Assembly: GCA_963965975.1 (NCBI GenBank)
Contig: OZ014414.1
Location: 2,765,501-2,829,500 of the forward strand
Direction of reading: 5' to 3'
Length of the DNA stretch: 64,000 bases
DNA from: Xestospongia bergquistia
Lineage: Eukaryota; Porifera; Demospongiae; Haplosclerida; Petrosiidae
Both the position numbers and the translations under genes were made by a program. The notes beneath the pieces are model-generated. The model had not been told where the DNA came from. It saw only the letters and a program-made list of their open reading frames with translations, and did no database searches. Positions 11,430 through 23,200 of the stretch are shown here, one piece after another; position 1 is the first letter of the stretch; each line of letters begins with the position of its first letter.

Positions 11430-13024
11430 ACACATACTCAAGTTCAAAAATAGTCAGTAATCAAAAGTGCCTTCATATCCTGAAGACATGTCCTCTAACA
11501 AGTATTTAATTCTATAGAACCTTGCTGTTCAAAGAACCATGTAAGGGCAAAGAACAGCTTATCTTTCACTGATGCAGTTGCTATAGACAATTTACTTTTA
11601 CTTCCAACTTCAACAGCTTCAATTTCAGAAATCTTAGTGGCTAAATCTATGGCTCAATATTTAGCCATGCTTGCTACTTAGTCTGGTACACATGTTAATA
11701 AGAGTAATAGCGCATAAGAAAATGTTAGGAGACTACAATTTCATTCTTTTAAAATTGACCTTTGTTTTAATTGTGTTATTACTAGGTAGTGAAAACGTAC
11801 ATAATTTCTAGGAGGCTCTGAAGGGACCACAAATAAGTGCTTGTTTTCACCAGAAATTTGTTTACTCTAATACAGCAAATTGAGTTTACAAATAGTTTGC
11901 ATAATTATAAAGCCAGTCTTATAATAAATATAATGGAAATATTACATCTAAAATCAACCAAGTTGTGATTAGCAACAAAAAAATAGGTCAAGACAGTTAA
12001 TAATACGAGGTTATTCCTAGCTAAGGGTTCCACTCTATGTACATGTATACATCGATATATGGACAATGTAACTTACCATAGTTTTTAAATAATCTTCATA
12101 AATATCTGCTACATCAGTCTGTCTAATAGCTGTTAAAGCATCTAATAAACTCCTCCTTGTTGCTTCTCTTCCTTTCTCCATGATCCATAATTGATACATA
12201 CTGGTATAATCATGACATTTAGCTAGATTGACACTATCCAGCTGTAGTGTTACACCTAACTGATTCTACTCTGAAGTTCAGGCATGTTTAGTAACTCTTG
12301 AATTGTAGTTTGTTGATCCAAGAGTTCATCTGTAAGTTAGATACGTGTACACCTCCTTCAACTATATTACCTAATATGAAATGTAAAATATATAATTTAA
12401 TATTGATGAACGAAATGAATTTTTCTTTATTAAACAATATATGAATATAAGTGTAATCATGCATACATGAATAAACAAGTGAGATTGTTAAAAAATCTGT
12501 CAATAATTCAAACACAACATTTCTAATTACACTTTTAATATCAATAGTGCATAAAATAAGCCATTAAAATACAATTTCATAAGATAATTCAGCCCCATGA
12601 TGTATTCAATAAAACAGAGGGTTTGTAGGTTTGGATTTATTTTTAGTACACTATAAGGTAAGGTTGGTTCCAAAGCAAAGATAGGTGGAACTTATGTGCT
12701 TTATAGAGAACTATACATCTGGCAAAGGTCCACTTAATGAACTATAAAACAAAGTATTACACTGTGATACAAGTGACAGATAACTATAAGATTCAGATAA
12801 CATGTTATTTAGATAACAATGCTCTATAACAAAAGAATTAACTGGTAAAATAATACAACCTACTCTCTAAAACTAGCTGGTTGAGTGTCTTTGTCTCAAT
12901 TATTTATGTGTCGTGATGTCATTACAATATCATAATGTTACATACCAGATAAAGAAAGTAAGAATATGCCCAAACTAAGTTATATTTGTAATAGATACAT
13001 GTACACCTCCTTCAACTATATTAC
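11430..13024 (-). pseudogene. Decayed C-terminal Death exon and flanking intron of the ROCO family
   Basis: The exon at 12077-12370 matches the C-terminal Death exon of gene C (35358-35644): EGGVHVS near the start, then TSMYQLWIMEKGREATRRSLLDAL. It carries two single-base deletions before the domain and in-frame TGA and TAG codons in the segment that should read HARTAEYNQLG. Its downstream intron (11430-12076) is similar to the intron between exons 10 and 11 of gene R (49670-50429), but the terminal exon is missing: similarity stops about 30 bases past the stop codon of the plus-strand SH3 gene. A second, truncated copy of the exon start (EGGVHVS) lies at about 12993-13024 after a GTTAG acceptor. 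This is clearly a dead fragment. Confidence 0.75.
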
Positions 13025-13960
13025 CTAACATGAAATGGAAAAATATACAATTTAGTAATGATCTAACGAAATGATCTTTGCTTTGTTAAACGAAATAATT
13101 AGTTTAGTCATGTTATTGGTATTAACACATGACTTTATTAATCAAGCTGTTTAAAAAAATAGCCAAAATACAAGTATAAACACAATATTCATAGTTGGTT
13201 GTGTCTATGAACTGGAAGTCCATACTAGAATAACTAGTTATGGCTTAAACAGAAGTGTCCTGTTGAGCAATATAAGGGAGCATTGGTCAAATGCATAGAT
13301 GTAAGGTATCATTAGGGAACTCTCTCTTATCTCAAAAAGTTGAATTTGCCTTTATTTTAATGGTGAAATCTACTTTGCTGAATCAAATTGTACTTGTGCT
13401 TACATTTCCTTCCCCGCTATCATATCTCATTGTGAGTGGACACTAGAAGCATCTCGTATCTAGCATGCTTGAGTCTTTCTCTGTCCATCACCCTTCGTCT
13501 TACACTCACTGGCATTGTTCATTATAAATCTATTATTGAATTCCTGAATATTGATAATTGCATTACTGAGTACAAACATACATACCATAAAATGGAACAA
13601 ACTCATCAGCTTTAAATTCATTTCTAAACCTTTAATTGTTTTTTGTTGGTTTGTGTATTTTATTAGTATGGTCTATTATATATGTTTTTGTTATTATAAT
13701 GAACCACAAAACTTATATAACACAAACAATACTGCATTTACAGAAGATAATGTACATAATACATGTATTTTGGCTTAGAATTGAGAGTTCTAACTACCAC
13801 AATTATAATTGCCTTGTGCTTTGGCACTTAGCTTAAAAATAGATATTAATAACAATATTAGAAATGCTCAAAGTAAGGTGATAATTAGGATACTACAAAG
13901 ATAAGTTAATATTAGACAAACACTCACTTAGTACATTACTGGTCAGTGATCTAGTAATCA
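13025..13960. other. Spacer without recognised genes
   Basis: Two overlapping plus-strand reading frames near 13551-13836 are rich in Ile, Tyr and Asn, lack domain features and look like chance openings in A+T-rich sequence. I see no gene here. Confidence 0.4.
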
Positions 13961-13965
13961 CAATG

Positions 13966-15458
13966 TTAGTTAGATCTATCTTTAGCTAATGCTTGACTGT
14001 CAGTAACTTCAATTGTTATAGGATATTTGAGATTATTTCTGAAGTCACTCATTCTATGATTAGCAGATATTTGTACAGGAATACTTGGAGGATTAAGACT
14101 CCATGACTGACTAAAGTCATCAGCGTCTTTCCTGTTAATCTATATCAGAGTAATTGAAATATAAAACAGATAAATTATAGTACATGTGGTTGACACATAG
14201 TTTTTCATCAATACTTCACCACCCCCCTCACCCCCCACACACATTGACATGTAACATAACTTACTACTGGTGGTATACGTAGTGGTGTTATTTCCCAACC
14301 ATGAACTGCTTCATCAGACAATCCTAATAATTTTAAACTCTCTTCTGTGTCAACCCGTTCTCTTGGTAAAGATACCTCAGTAGCAAAACGAAATGGAAAG
14401 TTATCTTCTTCATTACCATGTTTAGATGTCAAGTTTAGAATTACCTATATAAGAAAAGTTAATGATTAAATAATCATTTAAAGTGACAAACATTTATTAC
14501 ATTAGAATATGTGGTATCTTGAACGACAGTGAATCTCATCATCCACATTCCCACATTAACTACTTTGTAGAAGATATAAGCTCTGTAGTTGCAGTTAAGA
14601 ACATTAGTACCTGTATAAAGTAGGTATTATCCATAACTAATATGTTGGATTTGAAATCAAAGTTTATTTTATACACAAAGCATGCAATTGTTGACTCAAC
14701 AGCATTGCTCTAAACTTTTTATTCCATGCATGTATAAGTGATCAGTATATACTTACTAGTTGCATAATGATATCCAATAGCACTGCCAACTGCACCACCT
14801 AGAACTACTCCTCCTAGACCCAATGTGGTACAACCTAATGCAGCACAAAATACTATAGCCAGCAATGAAAATTTTTTGAGACGTATACTGCCATATTGTG
14901 AACCAGGACAAAGTGTTCCTCCTCGTAGGTGTTTAAACTTGAAAGGTGGATCAAATTTACAAACAACAAAACTGAGATATTCTGCTTGCTTTTTATCAAC
15001 TACATTAGCACAATGTTCCAGTTCAATTGTCACTTCTTTTTTAAACTAAAATGAGCTAGATATATAGCACACTCCACTGATAAGTTGAGTATTTTCAGGA
15101 AATTCAAATTTGCCACCCCATAATCCATTAGCAGTAATTTTGTACGAAACATTTACAGGCACGATATCTTGTGCAGGTATTAAAATTTTTAACCCACATT
15201 CTTCAACTGATAATTGCTGATCTTTAGCAGCATTCAACTTGGAGTAGTTCTTTCCTACCATGACCATTCCATTAAATACATCTGTGTGATAATAATTATA
15301 ACATGTAGTAATAATCATAGTTTACTGTGGAATATCATATATCTGGATAAGATTACTAATAATACCTTCTTTTTGTTGAGCTCATTGTTCCTTTACTAGT
15401 TGTGACTTTTCTAGTTGATCATCTTTAGCTTTACTTTGTTCAAGCATTCCTGCTTCTC
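13966..15458 (-). pseudogene. ZU5-domain gene with glycine-zipper segment, interrupted by two stops
   Basis: Five exons join in consistent phases: 15366-15458 (coiled coil), 14757-15281, 14501-14610, 14265-14444 and 13966-14139 (ends in TAA). The 525-nt exon encodes a ZU5-like fold: ECGLKILIPAQDIVP (compare GVSLIIPPGAIP), the strand LISGVCYISS, then KKEVTIELEHCA (compare kPVxLsiPHCa) and the late YGSIRLKKFSLLAIV. It then runs into a hydrophobic segment, GLGGVVLGGAVGSAIG, with Gly at every fourth position. The later exons contain CNYRAYIFYKVVN and end QALAKDRSN; they may be a UPA-like or other beta domain. An in-frame TAG (15046-15048) sits inside the ZU5 core, and a TGA (15382-15384) lies in the coiled-coil exon. 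ZU5 proteins often carry Death domains (UNC5, PIDD, ankyrin), which fits this neighbourhood. No Death exon was found for it. Confidence 0.6.
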
Positions 15459-16475
15459 CTAATAATATATCAAATTAAATGGATAAAATAAAGAATATAG
15501 AGGTACAACAAGATTAAGTTACTATTAGTCTTGCTTGTTCACATGACTCATTAAATATAACAGCAATAAATTATATCGGAGGCTAAGACCAAAGAAATTA
15601 TAAACAAATTATGGTCTCAACAGTATTCACTATGATGGGAAGCATAAATAGTCAAAGGTTCGTTATGATAACTGACTTTAAATCTACTCAACAGTTGACT
15701 AGTTTTTTATGAAGTTCAATCAATTAAGCAACATAGCTACAACATGCTTGATTGGAGCAAAGCCAATAAGTAACTTTAAAATAAAATGGGCAACTGATAA
15801 ATTAGTTATCAAACTAATTAGATTAAGTCAATATATATAGTCTGAAGTGTAAAGTGATTGCTATATTTTATTATCAATCTATTTGAAGGGAGCTGTCAAC
15901 TTTATAACATAAAAGAGTCTACACTCATAAGCATACAAAGTATATACAAGTACTATGTCATAAAAAATAATTCATATAGAAGAAAAGCCAATAATAAGTT
16001 GATTTATTCATTACCATTTCTATTATATAGCCCTATCTCTAAGCCTTAGCCTAAAATTTAAGTTTAAGTTTTTAAGGCTTTCTGCAATGACTATTGTTTA
16101 CGTTTTGAGTGTGCTTGATTATTGTGAGAATTTGTGCATATTCAGGATCACGTCACATGCAAAAAAAAAAACTTAAAAGTAATGTTATGTTTTGTGATTA
16201 TTTATATCGCATTTACTAAATAATTTTCATAGTGTGTGAGACAATTACTACTTATAAGAAAGCAAATATACAACAATGAACTTGTTATTATAAGCCATGT
16301 TGCTGAAAAACAATAGTAGACTACCTGTGCCTACTAGCTGTCTATATCTATGCCTGTATATTGTAAGTGCCAACTGGCCCTATATTAACCCAATTCACAC
16401 AAGATTTCTTTTCAGGCAATCTTTGTGAATGACTACATAAAACAAATGTTTAATTATATTCACAACATAGTTAAT
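15459..16475. other. Spacer without recognised genes
   Basis: A+T-rich sequence with short openings only; no domain, splice-bounded exon or RNA gene recognised. Confidence 0.4.
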
Positions 16476-16479
16476 CATA

Positions 16480-16721
16480 CTCATAATTGGTAAGCTTCCA
16501 TCATGATGAGCTGAATTTTTAAAAACTTTACATGGGATTTGTACACTTTTCTTCTTTAGTGAGGCTAAAAGCTACTGTTGTTACTTGTCAGTTGAAACAT
16601 GCTATCATGCGCTAGGCAGTCCTAAAGTTATGTTATTGGCCATGATAACACTTAATTTGAAGCAATATATGAACAGTTACATTTATTACTATCTTAAATT
16701 AGCTTTATTAATTGTTAACTT

Positions 16722-16763
<42 letters not shown>

Positions 16764-17230
16764 ATAGTAATAGTAGTATTCTTTTTTGATACTGGCATTT
16801 CCTCCATCTGGTTGGGTCGTTTATGACCTGTATAAAAAGAACAGCATCATAAACTATATACCTCCTAGGTAACATTTTAAACTAGTTAAAATTATCAATA
16901 CTATGATTTGCGCATGCGTTAAAAGTTAAATGCAAATGTACTTGTAAAAAAGTTAAAAACGTTGTTAACATCTTATGCAATAATCAAGTTAATACAATCT
17001 ACATAGAAATTGATTATAACTATTGTTTACCATTATTTCTCTCTTCCCTGCCTAACATGACAATAATTCAGTAAAGTATCTTTATTACATGTCACTAAAT
17101 CAGACTATACCTCTATTTTCATGTAATTTCTTTAGGCAATAAAGGTAACTTTTTGTAAGTCATTCCCTTTTTTCTTGAAAGGTCTCCCACTAGCTGGTTC
17201 TTTACCACAATTACTTGAAGTGTCACTGGT
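16480..17230 (-). pseudogene. Remnants of the ROCO-family small exons (Death, GHKRP and basic exons)
   Basis: Three decayed pieces lie in order. At 16480-16580 is a sequence related to the Death remnant at 44.9 kb. At about 16780-16827 is a good copy of the small exon of gene R, reading GHKRPNQMEEMP after a TTTTTATACAG acceptor. At about 17130-17215 is the 3' part of the basic exon of gene C (similar to 43440-43520). The GHKRP exon has no usable donor: the frame runs directly into the trinucleotide repeat at 16722-16778. Beyond 17215 the sequence switches abruptly to intronic repeat DNA. None of this can form an intact gene. Confidence 0.6.
16722..16778. repeat. (TAG)n trinucleotide microsatellite
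   Basis: About 18 near-perfect TAG/GTA triplets. On the minus strand they follow the GHKRP exon remnant in frame as a run of Thr codons with interruptions. Confidence 0.9.
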
Positions 17231-17329
17231 ACATATCAAGATGTACCAGTGATACTTGGTATTGAGGAAAATACTAATTAGACTTCAAAATATGGTGGCT
17301 ATAAATTATAAATATTTTGAATTTCTAAA

Positions 17330-17970
17330 TTCAATCCTTTAGTACTAACTACAATAGTCAGTTCCTATTGTTCAGTTTAACAAATACAAGTACATAACTC
17401 TTTGAGCACATGTACAATAGATAATAAAGTAAAAGAGATAAGACTTGTGGGTGTGGTTAGAATAGGACATGTGCCGTTGACTGGTGTCATAATTTCAGTA
17501 ATAATTATAAACAAAATTTTTACAGTAGTAAGTATGTAATGTTTGAACTTTTATTGTTATATATAAAGTTCACAAAAGCTTATACAATAGTATTCACATT
17601 AATGTAACAAGTTTACTTGGTTTATATTAATCACTTTTTATTATATAATTGGGTAAAATGTTGTGATAATTGTAATGATAATAAGCCACTAGTATATTGA
17701 TTGATAATTAATATTAGCACAAAAAAGTTATAAGGTCTTGTGATTAGAAGAAAAATCACTAAAACAACTTGGAAACTTTCACATGCTGTCCTGGAATTAT
17801 TAACAAGGGAGTCTTATAAACACAAACAAGTATTTCTTAAGGAGGTTATCAGTAATGATCCTGGTAGAGTTACTCATACACGAAAGTCTTCTCTAGTGAG
17901 AAACCATATTCAGGAATACTTAATATTAAAGGATGTATATGACATGGACTTCAAAATATACTCCTGAGTA
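17330..17970. repeat. Family intronic repeat, partial copy a
   Basis: Contains the blocks that recur in the introns of genes M, C and R: TTCCTATTGTTCAGTTTAAC, GTACATGTACAATAGATAAT and AGGTCTTGTG. Its 3' part happens to stay open on the plus strand (75 codons from 17740), whereas the other copies are broken at several places, so I do not call it a gene. Confidence 0.7.
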
Positions 17971-19170
17971 CTGTATACACAGAAGCTAAAATGTTTTGTA
18001 TTCAAACAAAGGTAGTCAGCATGTTCTTAATGACCTATATTTACCCTTTTTGTTTTAAAGACAGCTGTGATACATATACATGTATCAAGTTGGAAGCTCA
18101 TATGATAAAGCTAAAATAATGTAGTTGTTGGTACATTTAAATTAGAAGAGGCTACCTTTTGCCAATTTTCAAAAATAGAAGTTGCTGGTTTTAGACAACA
18201 AAGACATACTATCCCATATTTCACCACTACATTGACCTTCAAGGAAGTTATGTAAATATAATATTCATCTCAAAAAATACTTCCCTCGTATTTAAGGGGT
18301 CTATACTGAAAGTCAAATGCAAATCGTATATGAACATACTGATATACTTTAATCAAGTATAATATATAACTATGAAGCCTTTGTATTATAATGTTTACCA
18401 GTTTTTCAGATGGCATCAGTTAAGCATGCGTCAAATAAATTTTAAACATTTTTGGCTTAGAAAATATATAAGCATACTTAACGAGTGTAATTAAATAAAT
18501 GCATAGTGTTATGATGATACATACTGCTATATTGATGGTGAGAAAGTAAGGCCTTTCCACCTAGTACAATGTGTGCATGTCAGATGGTCCTATAACATTT
18601 TGGACTACATGTCAACTATAATATTATGTTCTCTTAATTATAGTCTTGTTTGCATGATCATCCCCACATTCTTTATTTTCAAATGGTTTTAATTACTTCT
18701 TCACCTTCTGATTTTGAACAGTACTACCTATGACTTTCATTTTTATTAATGTAATATATAATTTTGCTCTCTAAACATTAAAAGTGAATATTAAATTAGA
18801 GCAATAGCTACTAAATAATTTTTTTGAATTAAATGTTATTACATAAATGGCTATAATGCTCAAAGAAATGTGTTGATTAAACATTCTACTGTCAAGTGAA
18901 TGAAAGGTAGACTTTAGGTGATCAAATAGCTTTAAAAACTAACAATGAACAATAAAATACATTTGGATTGCATGATATTCAAGTTTCCTGATGTTATAGT
19001 CAAAGATAGTCTTGGTATATCTGATTTATAATTCTTCGGATCAAGAATTGACCTTTCATTCTGGACTTTAGCAATCTTTTAAATACACTTCTTGCTATAA
19101 CACTCATGCTTAATATAACTATGCTTTAAAAAACAGAATTTTAAAAAAATGTAATAAAAATTGCATGTAA
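17971..19170. other. Spacer without recognised genes
   Basis: A+T-rich; no supported exon, repeat array or RNA gene seen. Confidence 0.4.
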
Positions 19171-19179
19171 TATACTTAC

Positions 19180-20408
19180 TACTATCTCCTATATGCATAT
19201 CCTCTTGCATTATAAGAGCGCCTCCTAACTGATTGGTATACTCAGTTTGTTCACCCTACATTACAAAAGTACCACCTAATAACCAGAGACAGCTATCGTA
19301 ATAGACATTAACTATTATAGTATTGTAATATTGTGCTTATTTATTGCAAAACATGTCATTTTAAATATCAAACAAGTTAATTTTGTATATACTTTGGATA
19401 ATAAAATTCCAAAAATTGCTTGCAACTAATGTTTTAGATGCTCTACAGTTTCTGTTAATGTATTATCCATAATGTTGACATGTAATAACATTATTATATT
19501 ATTTATAAAGCAAGTGAAAGAAAAGAATACTCAATTACATCTGCATGTATATGCTGCTATGATAGACAAATTATTAATATCATCAACCATAAACTTAAAG
19601 TCATGATACAGATGTACATGTTTGAAGAGAAGAATATAGTTCCTTTAATTCGATGAACAATCAAGGTTTTTTTCTATGGACTATAGATTCTCCTCTATTG
19701 TGTTTACATGCAACAATTGACAATACTATACAGTGTATTAAAATATACATGTATAGATAATAAGAATAACTCTACATGTTATAATAATCTATAATTATGT
19801 ATCAATGTCACTCCTCTACATGTATATTGCAATAATTACTATCAACTTACTGTTAATGACTTCACATATTCTTTGTATTTATATGCTACATTATTCTGTC
19901 TAATAGCTTTTAAAGCTTCTAATAAAATGCTCCTTGTTGTTTTTCAGCTTTCTCCTGTATCCATAATTGATACATCCTGATATAGACATGACATCCAGCT
20001 AGACCCACATCATCCAGTTCTATAGTATCACACCCAAATGATTTGATTCTGCTGTTCTAGCATGTGCAGCTATTTCTGGAATTGGAGGTTGCTGAGCTAA
20101 GAGCTCATCCATTGAAGTAGATGTGCTTTTCTTAGTTTTACTCTCTAAAATTAATAAGTTCATAATATAAAATGGTATAAAATAAATGAACATTGTGTAT
20201 TGTACTAAATAAAAACCTGCTGGACAATTATATATTTCACATGTGGATGTGCATGTTCTTTCTAGTAAACTAAGAATTGATATTATGTACATTTACACCA
20301 TCCATACAATAACAACATCTTTAATAAATCAATCTATATGCATATTTCAATATGTTAAACTTACCATCTGCTGAAAACCAGTGCTTTTGACGTTCATCAA
20401 TATTAGGT
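19180..20408 (-). pseudogene. Broken ROCO-family unit: Roc-COR tail, C-terminal Death exon, unknown exon
   Basis: In transcription order: 20365-20408 keeps only the last 14-15 codons of the Roc-COR exon (DERQKHWFSAD before the GTAAG donor, compare RQQPWFSMN in gene R). 19851-20144 is a C-terminal Death exon with STSMDELLAQQPPIPEIAAHA and RMYQLWIQEKAEK; it is broken by an indel after HLGVIL and by a one-base deletion in the ATRRSLL region. 19180-19255 is a short open exon (GEQTEYTNQLGG) of unknown origin, phase 0 to 1. The Roc-COR body has been deleted. The unit is a pseudogene made by internal deletion. Confidence 0.6.
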
Positions 20409-20579
20409 CTGTAAGGAGAGAGATTGTTCTCATAATGTTTGGTAAGTCAAGAAGTAGGAACCAGAATCTATACAGTCTGTTAGTCTAACAATGTTCTCTG
20501 CAGTTAAAACTAAGACAATACTGTTCCTGATTATGTTACAGTGACAGTGTAATCCAGTAGTAACACTGTGTCCTTACCT

Positions 20580-21170
20580 ATTAAAGTATTGTTGCCAAGT
20601 CCAATATGTTCACTTTGTCTAAACAAAGGTTATATCCACTGTCCCTAATGCAAACCTTAATTACTTCCCAGTGATGTCAATATAATCTATGAGTAACACT
20701 ACTTTGATAATCTTCCAATGTTACCCTGTTGTGTTATAATACCAACAATTTCTCAAACATGTATACTGAGTCCTAATATATAATGTCCTAATGTTACTTT
20801 TTATTGTGTCTTAATACATTTTCCAATTTTATCCTACTAATATAATGCCCCAATGCTGCACAAAATGGTGTCTTAATCTAACATCCAAATGTTATACTGT
20901 GTCTTAATGTACTGTCCTAATTCTACCTATACTGTGTCCTAATGTAATGGTATAATGTTTTCCTATACTATGTCCTGATATAACCATTGTTATCCTGTAG
21001 TATGTAGTCACCCAAACATAACCCTATATTGTGTCCTAATGTTACCCTACTGTATTGTAATGTAACATTTCTATGTTATACAATACTGTCTCCTAATGCA
21101 ATATCCCAATTTTACTTTGCAGTGTCCCATTTTAACATTCCAATTTTACTCTATATTCCGTCCTAATGTG
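20580..21170. repeat. Degenerate minisatellite with a TGTCCTAATGTTAC-like core
   Basis: The core TGTCCTAATGT, often followed by TACCCTA or a variant, recurs many times at irregular spacing of about 25-60 bases with heavy divergence. No coding frame survives, so this is an old tandem array. Confidence 0.65.
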
Positions 21171-22548
21171 CAGATGCTTTTTAAAAATAATTTGTTTAGA
21201 AGATATAAGTTTCAATAAGTGTTTGTGTCATTGATGTTCTTGTTTTTCATCCAGCTGGTGAGATCTGATAAGGAAAAACTTCACTGTGATGTAAGTGACA
21301 TTTCAATATAATGGCACACAACTGATTACACAATGATTGTGATGGTGATATGGAACAGGAACACAGCCAATTTGACAGACTGCCCCTGTAAGTTGATACT
21401 GCAGCCATAGTTCATGGAAGTAAATACTAAACACTAAATCTATTGAATGCCTGGGTATCGAAGCCAGGTTCTGAAATATGCATTAATTATTGTATCAGGT
21501 ATGTAGCATCTGGAACATTTTACCATATATTGATCAATGATTTCTTTAAAACTTGAAAAAAAATGATAGTACTTCCTTCTGTACTGTCTAGTCTCATAGC
21601 CAGATCTACAATGTTTTCCTATTGTCTGGGTTCAAGGCTACATTCTGTCTGGACTAGTCTGGCATTGCTGTTCGCATTACCTAGAGCGAATGTGGTCTGG
21701 GAACACAAGCATATATCATTCATGCACATTGCAAACATATTGTAGCCCAATCAGATTGCAGCATTAATGAAATGCACTAAAGTGCTTAACCTCGCTGCGT
21801 CTTATCCAGAGATTTTCTTTATTCTTTTTAGCCTGCTCAAGTGACGTAATCCATGTGATGCGCAAGATGATTATTGATGACTCAGCATTTTTCTTCAATC
21901 AAAAGGAAAAAAGCTTTGACTTTTAGTGTGTCTACTGGATACTTTGCACTCTAATTGACAAAATGTATCATTATTATAAATTATAAGGCTTAATTTGTGA
22001 GATTGGCCCAAGAAAAGGTATCACCTATTATTTAGTGTACTTTATGGCCTCAAATTTCATTTTTAACATTCTTGCAGACTTTTATAAACTGACACCTCTC
22101 TTTTTGTGTGTTTCCAAAGCCATCAACTTAAGGCATAACATATTGCAGAAACAATAGCAAAGTAGCCTGACAATCAATGTTTTGCAGGAACAATAGCAAG
22201 TAGTCTGACAATCAATGTTTTTCTGATTGTAGTTTTAGTAGGAATATATACCACACTAATGCCTGACGACAATGTCCCAATTTATCATCAAAATGCTTCA
22301 TTGGGATAGTACATTGGCAGCAATGCACTAAAATAACATGAACTTATCCATTATTACACTACTAGCTTTTTATGTCAATGGATGCCACTTTCTCATTTAC
22401 CATGAACTACATAATTACTATAAATTAATAATAACTAAGTTTCATTCCAAGTGATGAAGGATTGGTATAGCCCTAAAGCAAATAATAAAGAAACATATTA
22501 AAATGCGAGAAGAAATGTAGGGATGAAATCTATACAAAAGCCCAATAC

Positions 22549-22585
<37 letters not shown>

Positions 22586-23200
22586 ATATAATTATATATA
22601 TTATATTTATATATGCAGTAAAATCTTTAACTACATACAAGGGCAGGACTGATCAGTAACTACAAATTGACTATTCACTACTGCCAGTACATACTGTCTT
22701 TCAGTAGCATATTAATAGTGAGTTTTATTCACTGGATTGACAAAAGGTTTAAAAAAGTGATACATATTAGTCACTTATGATGGGATTTTGTATATATTGT
22801 ATATTCATTGTTGCTACCTTGTTTCTTTCTTTGGTCCTATATCATTCCATATAATATAAACTCACAGTTCAAAATACAAAAACCTTAGAGCTTGAACAGC
22901 TAGTTCGTCTTAACAAATAAAATGTCAAGTCAATACAGATCTCATCACAAGTATTAAGGGTTATATCATTGTTGATGACCCAATAAGTCTATCAAATCAT
23001 GATTTTAAAATGTTGTTTAGAAGCTACACAATATTTTATGGAGGGATTACATTCCTTGGGTAATACCACAAGTCATTTATATAGTCTATGCTATTGTAAA
23101 ACCACAAGTATATAAATAATACATATATTAGTATACTAATGTATAGGCCAATGACAGAGAACCATTTCCTAGATAAGGGACCCACTCTATTAATCAATAA
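21171..23200. other. Spacer with simple repeats
   Basis: No supported gene. There is a roughly 40-bp imperfect direct duplication around 22141-22225 (CAATAGCAA...GACAATCAATGTTTT twice) and an interrupted (AT)n tract at about 22547-22615. A stretch around 21590-21730 with CTAGTCT and TCTGGGAACACAAG blocks looks like transposon-derived sequence, but I could not define its ends. Confidence 0.4.

Noticed and set aside
13551..13836. Two overlapping plus-strand frames of 66-75 codons
   Set aside because: Ile/Tyr/Asn-rich, no domain, no splice context; expected by chance in A+T-rich DNA.
17740..17967. 75-codon plus-strand frame in the intronic repeat
   Set aside because: The same sequence is broken by indels in the copies at 28.4, 39.5, 41.5 and 56.3 kb, so there is no sign of protein-level constraint.
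20580..21170. CRISPR-like array
   Set aside because: Units diverge strongly, spacing is irregular and the context is eukaryotic; it is a degenerate minisatellite.
21590..21730. Second MITE
   Set aside because: There are hints of repeated CTAGTCT and TCTGGGAAC blocks, but I could find neither inverted ends nor a target duplication.
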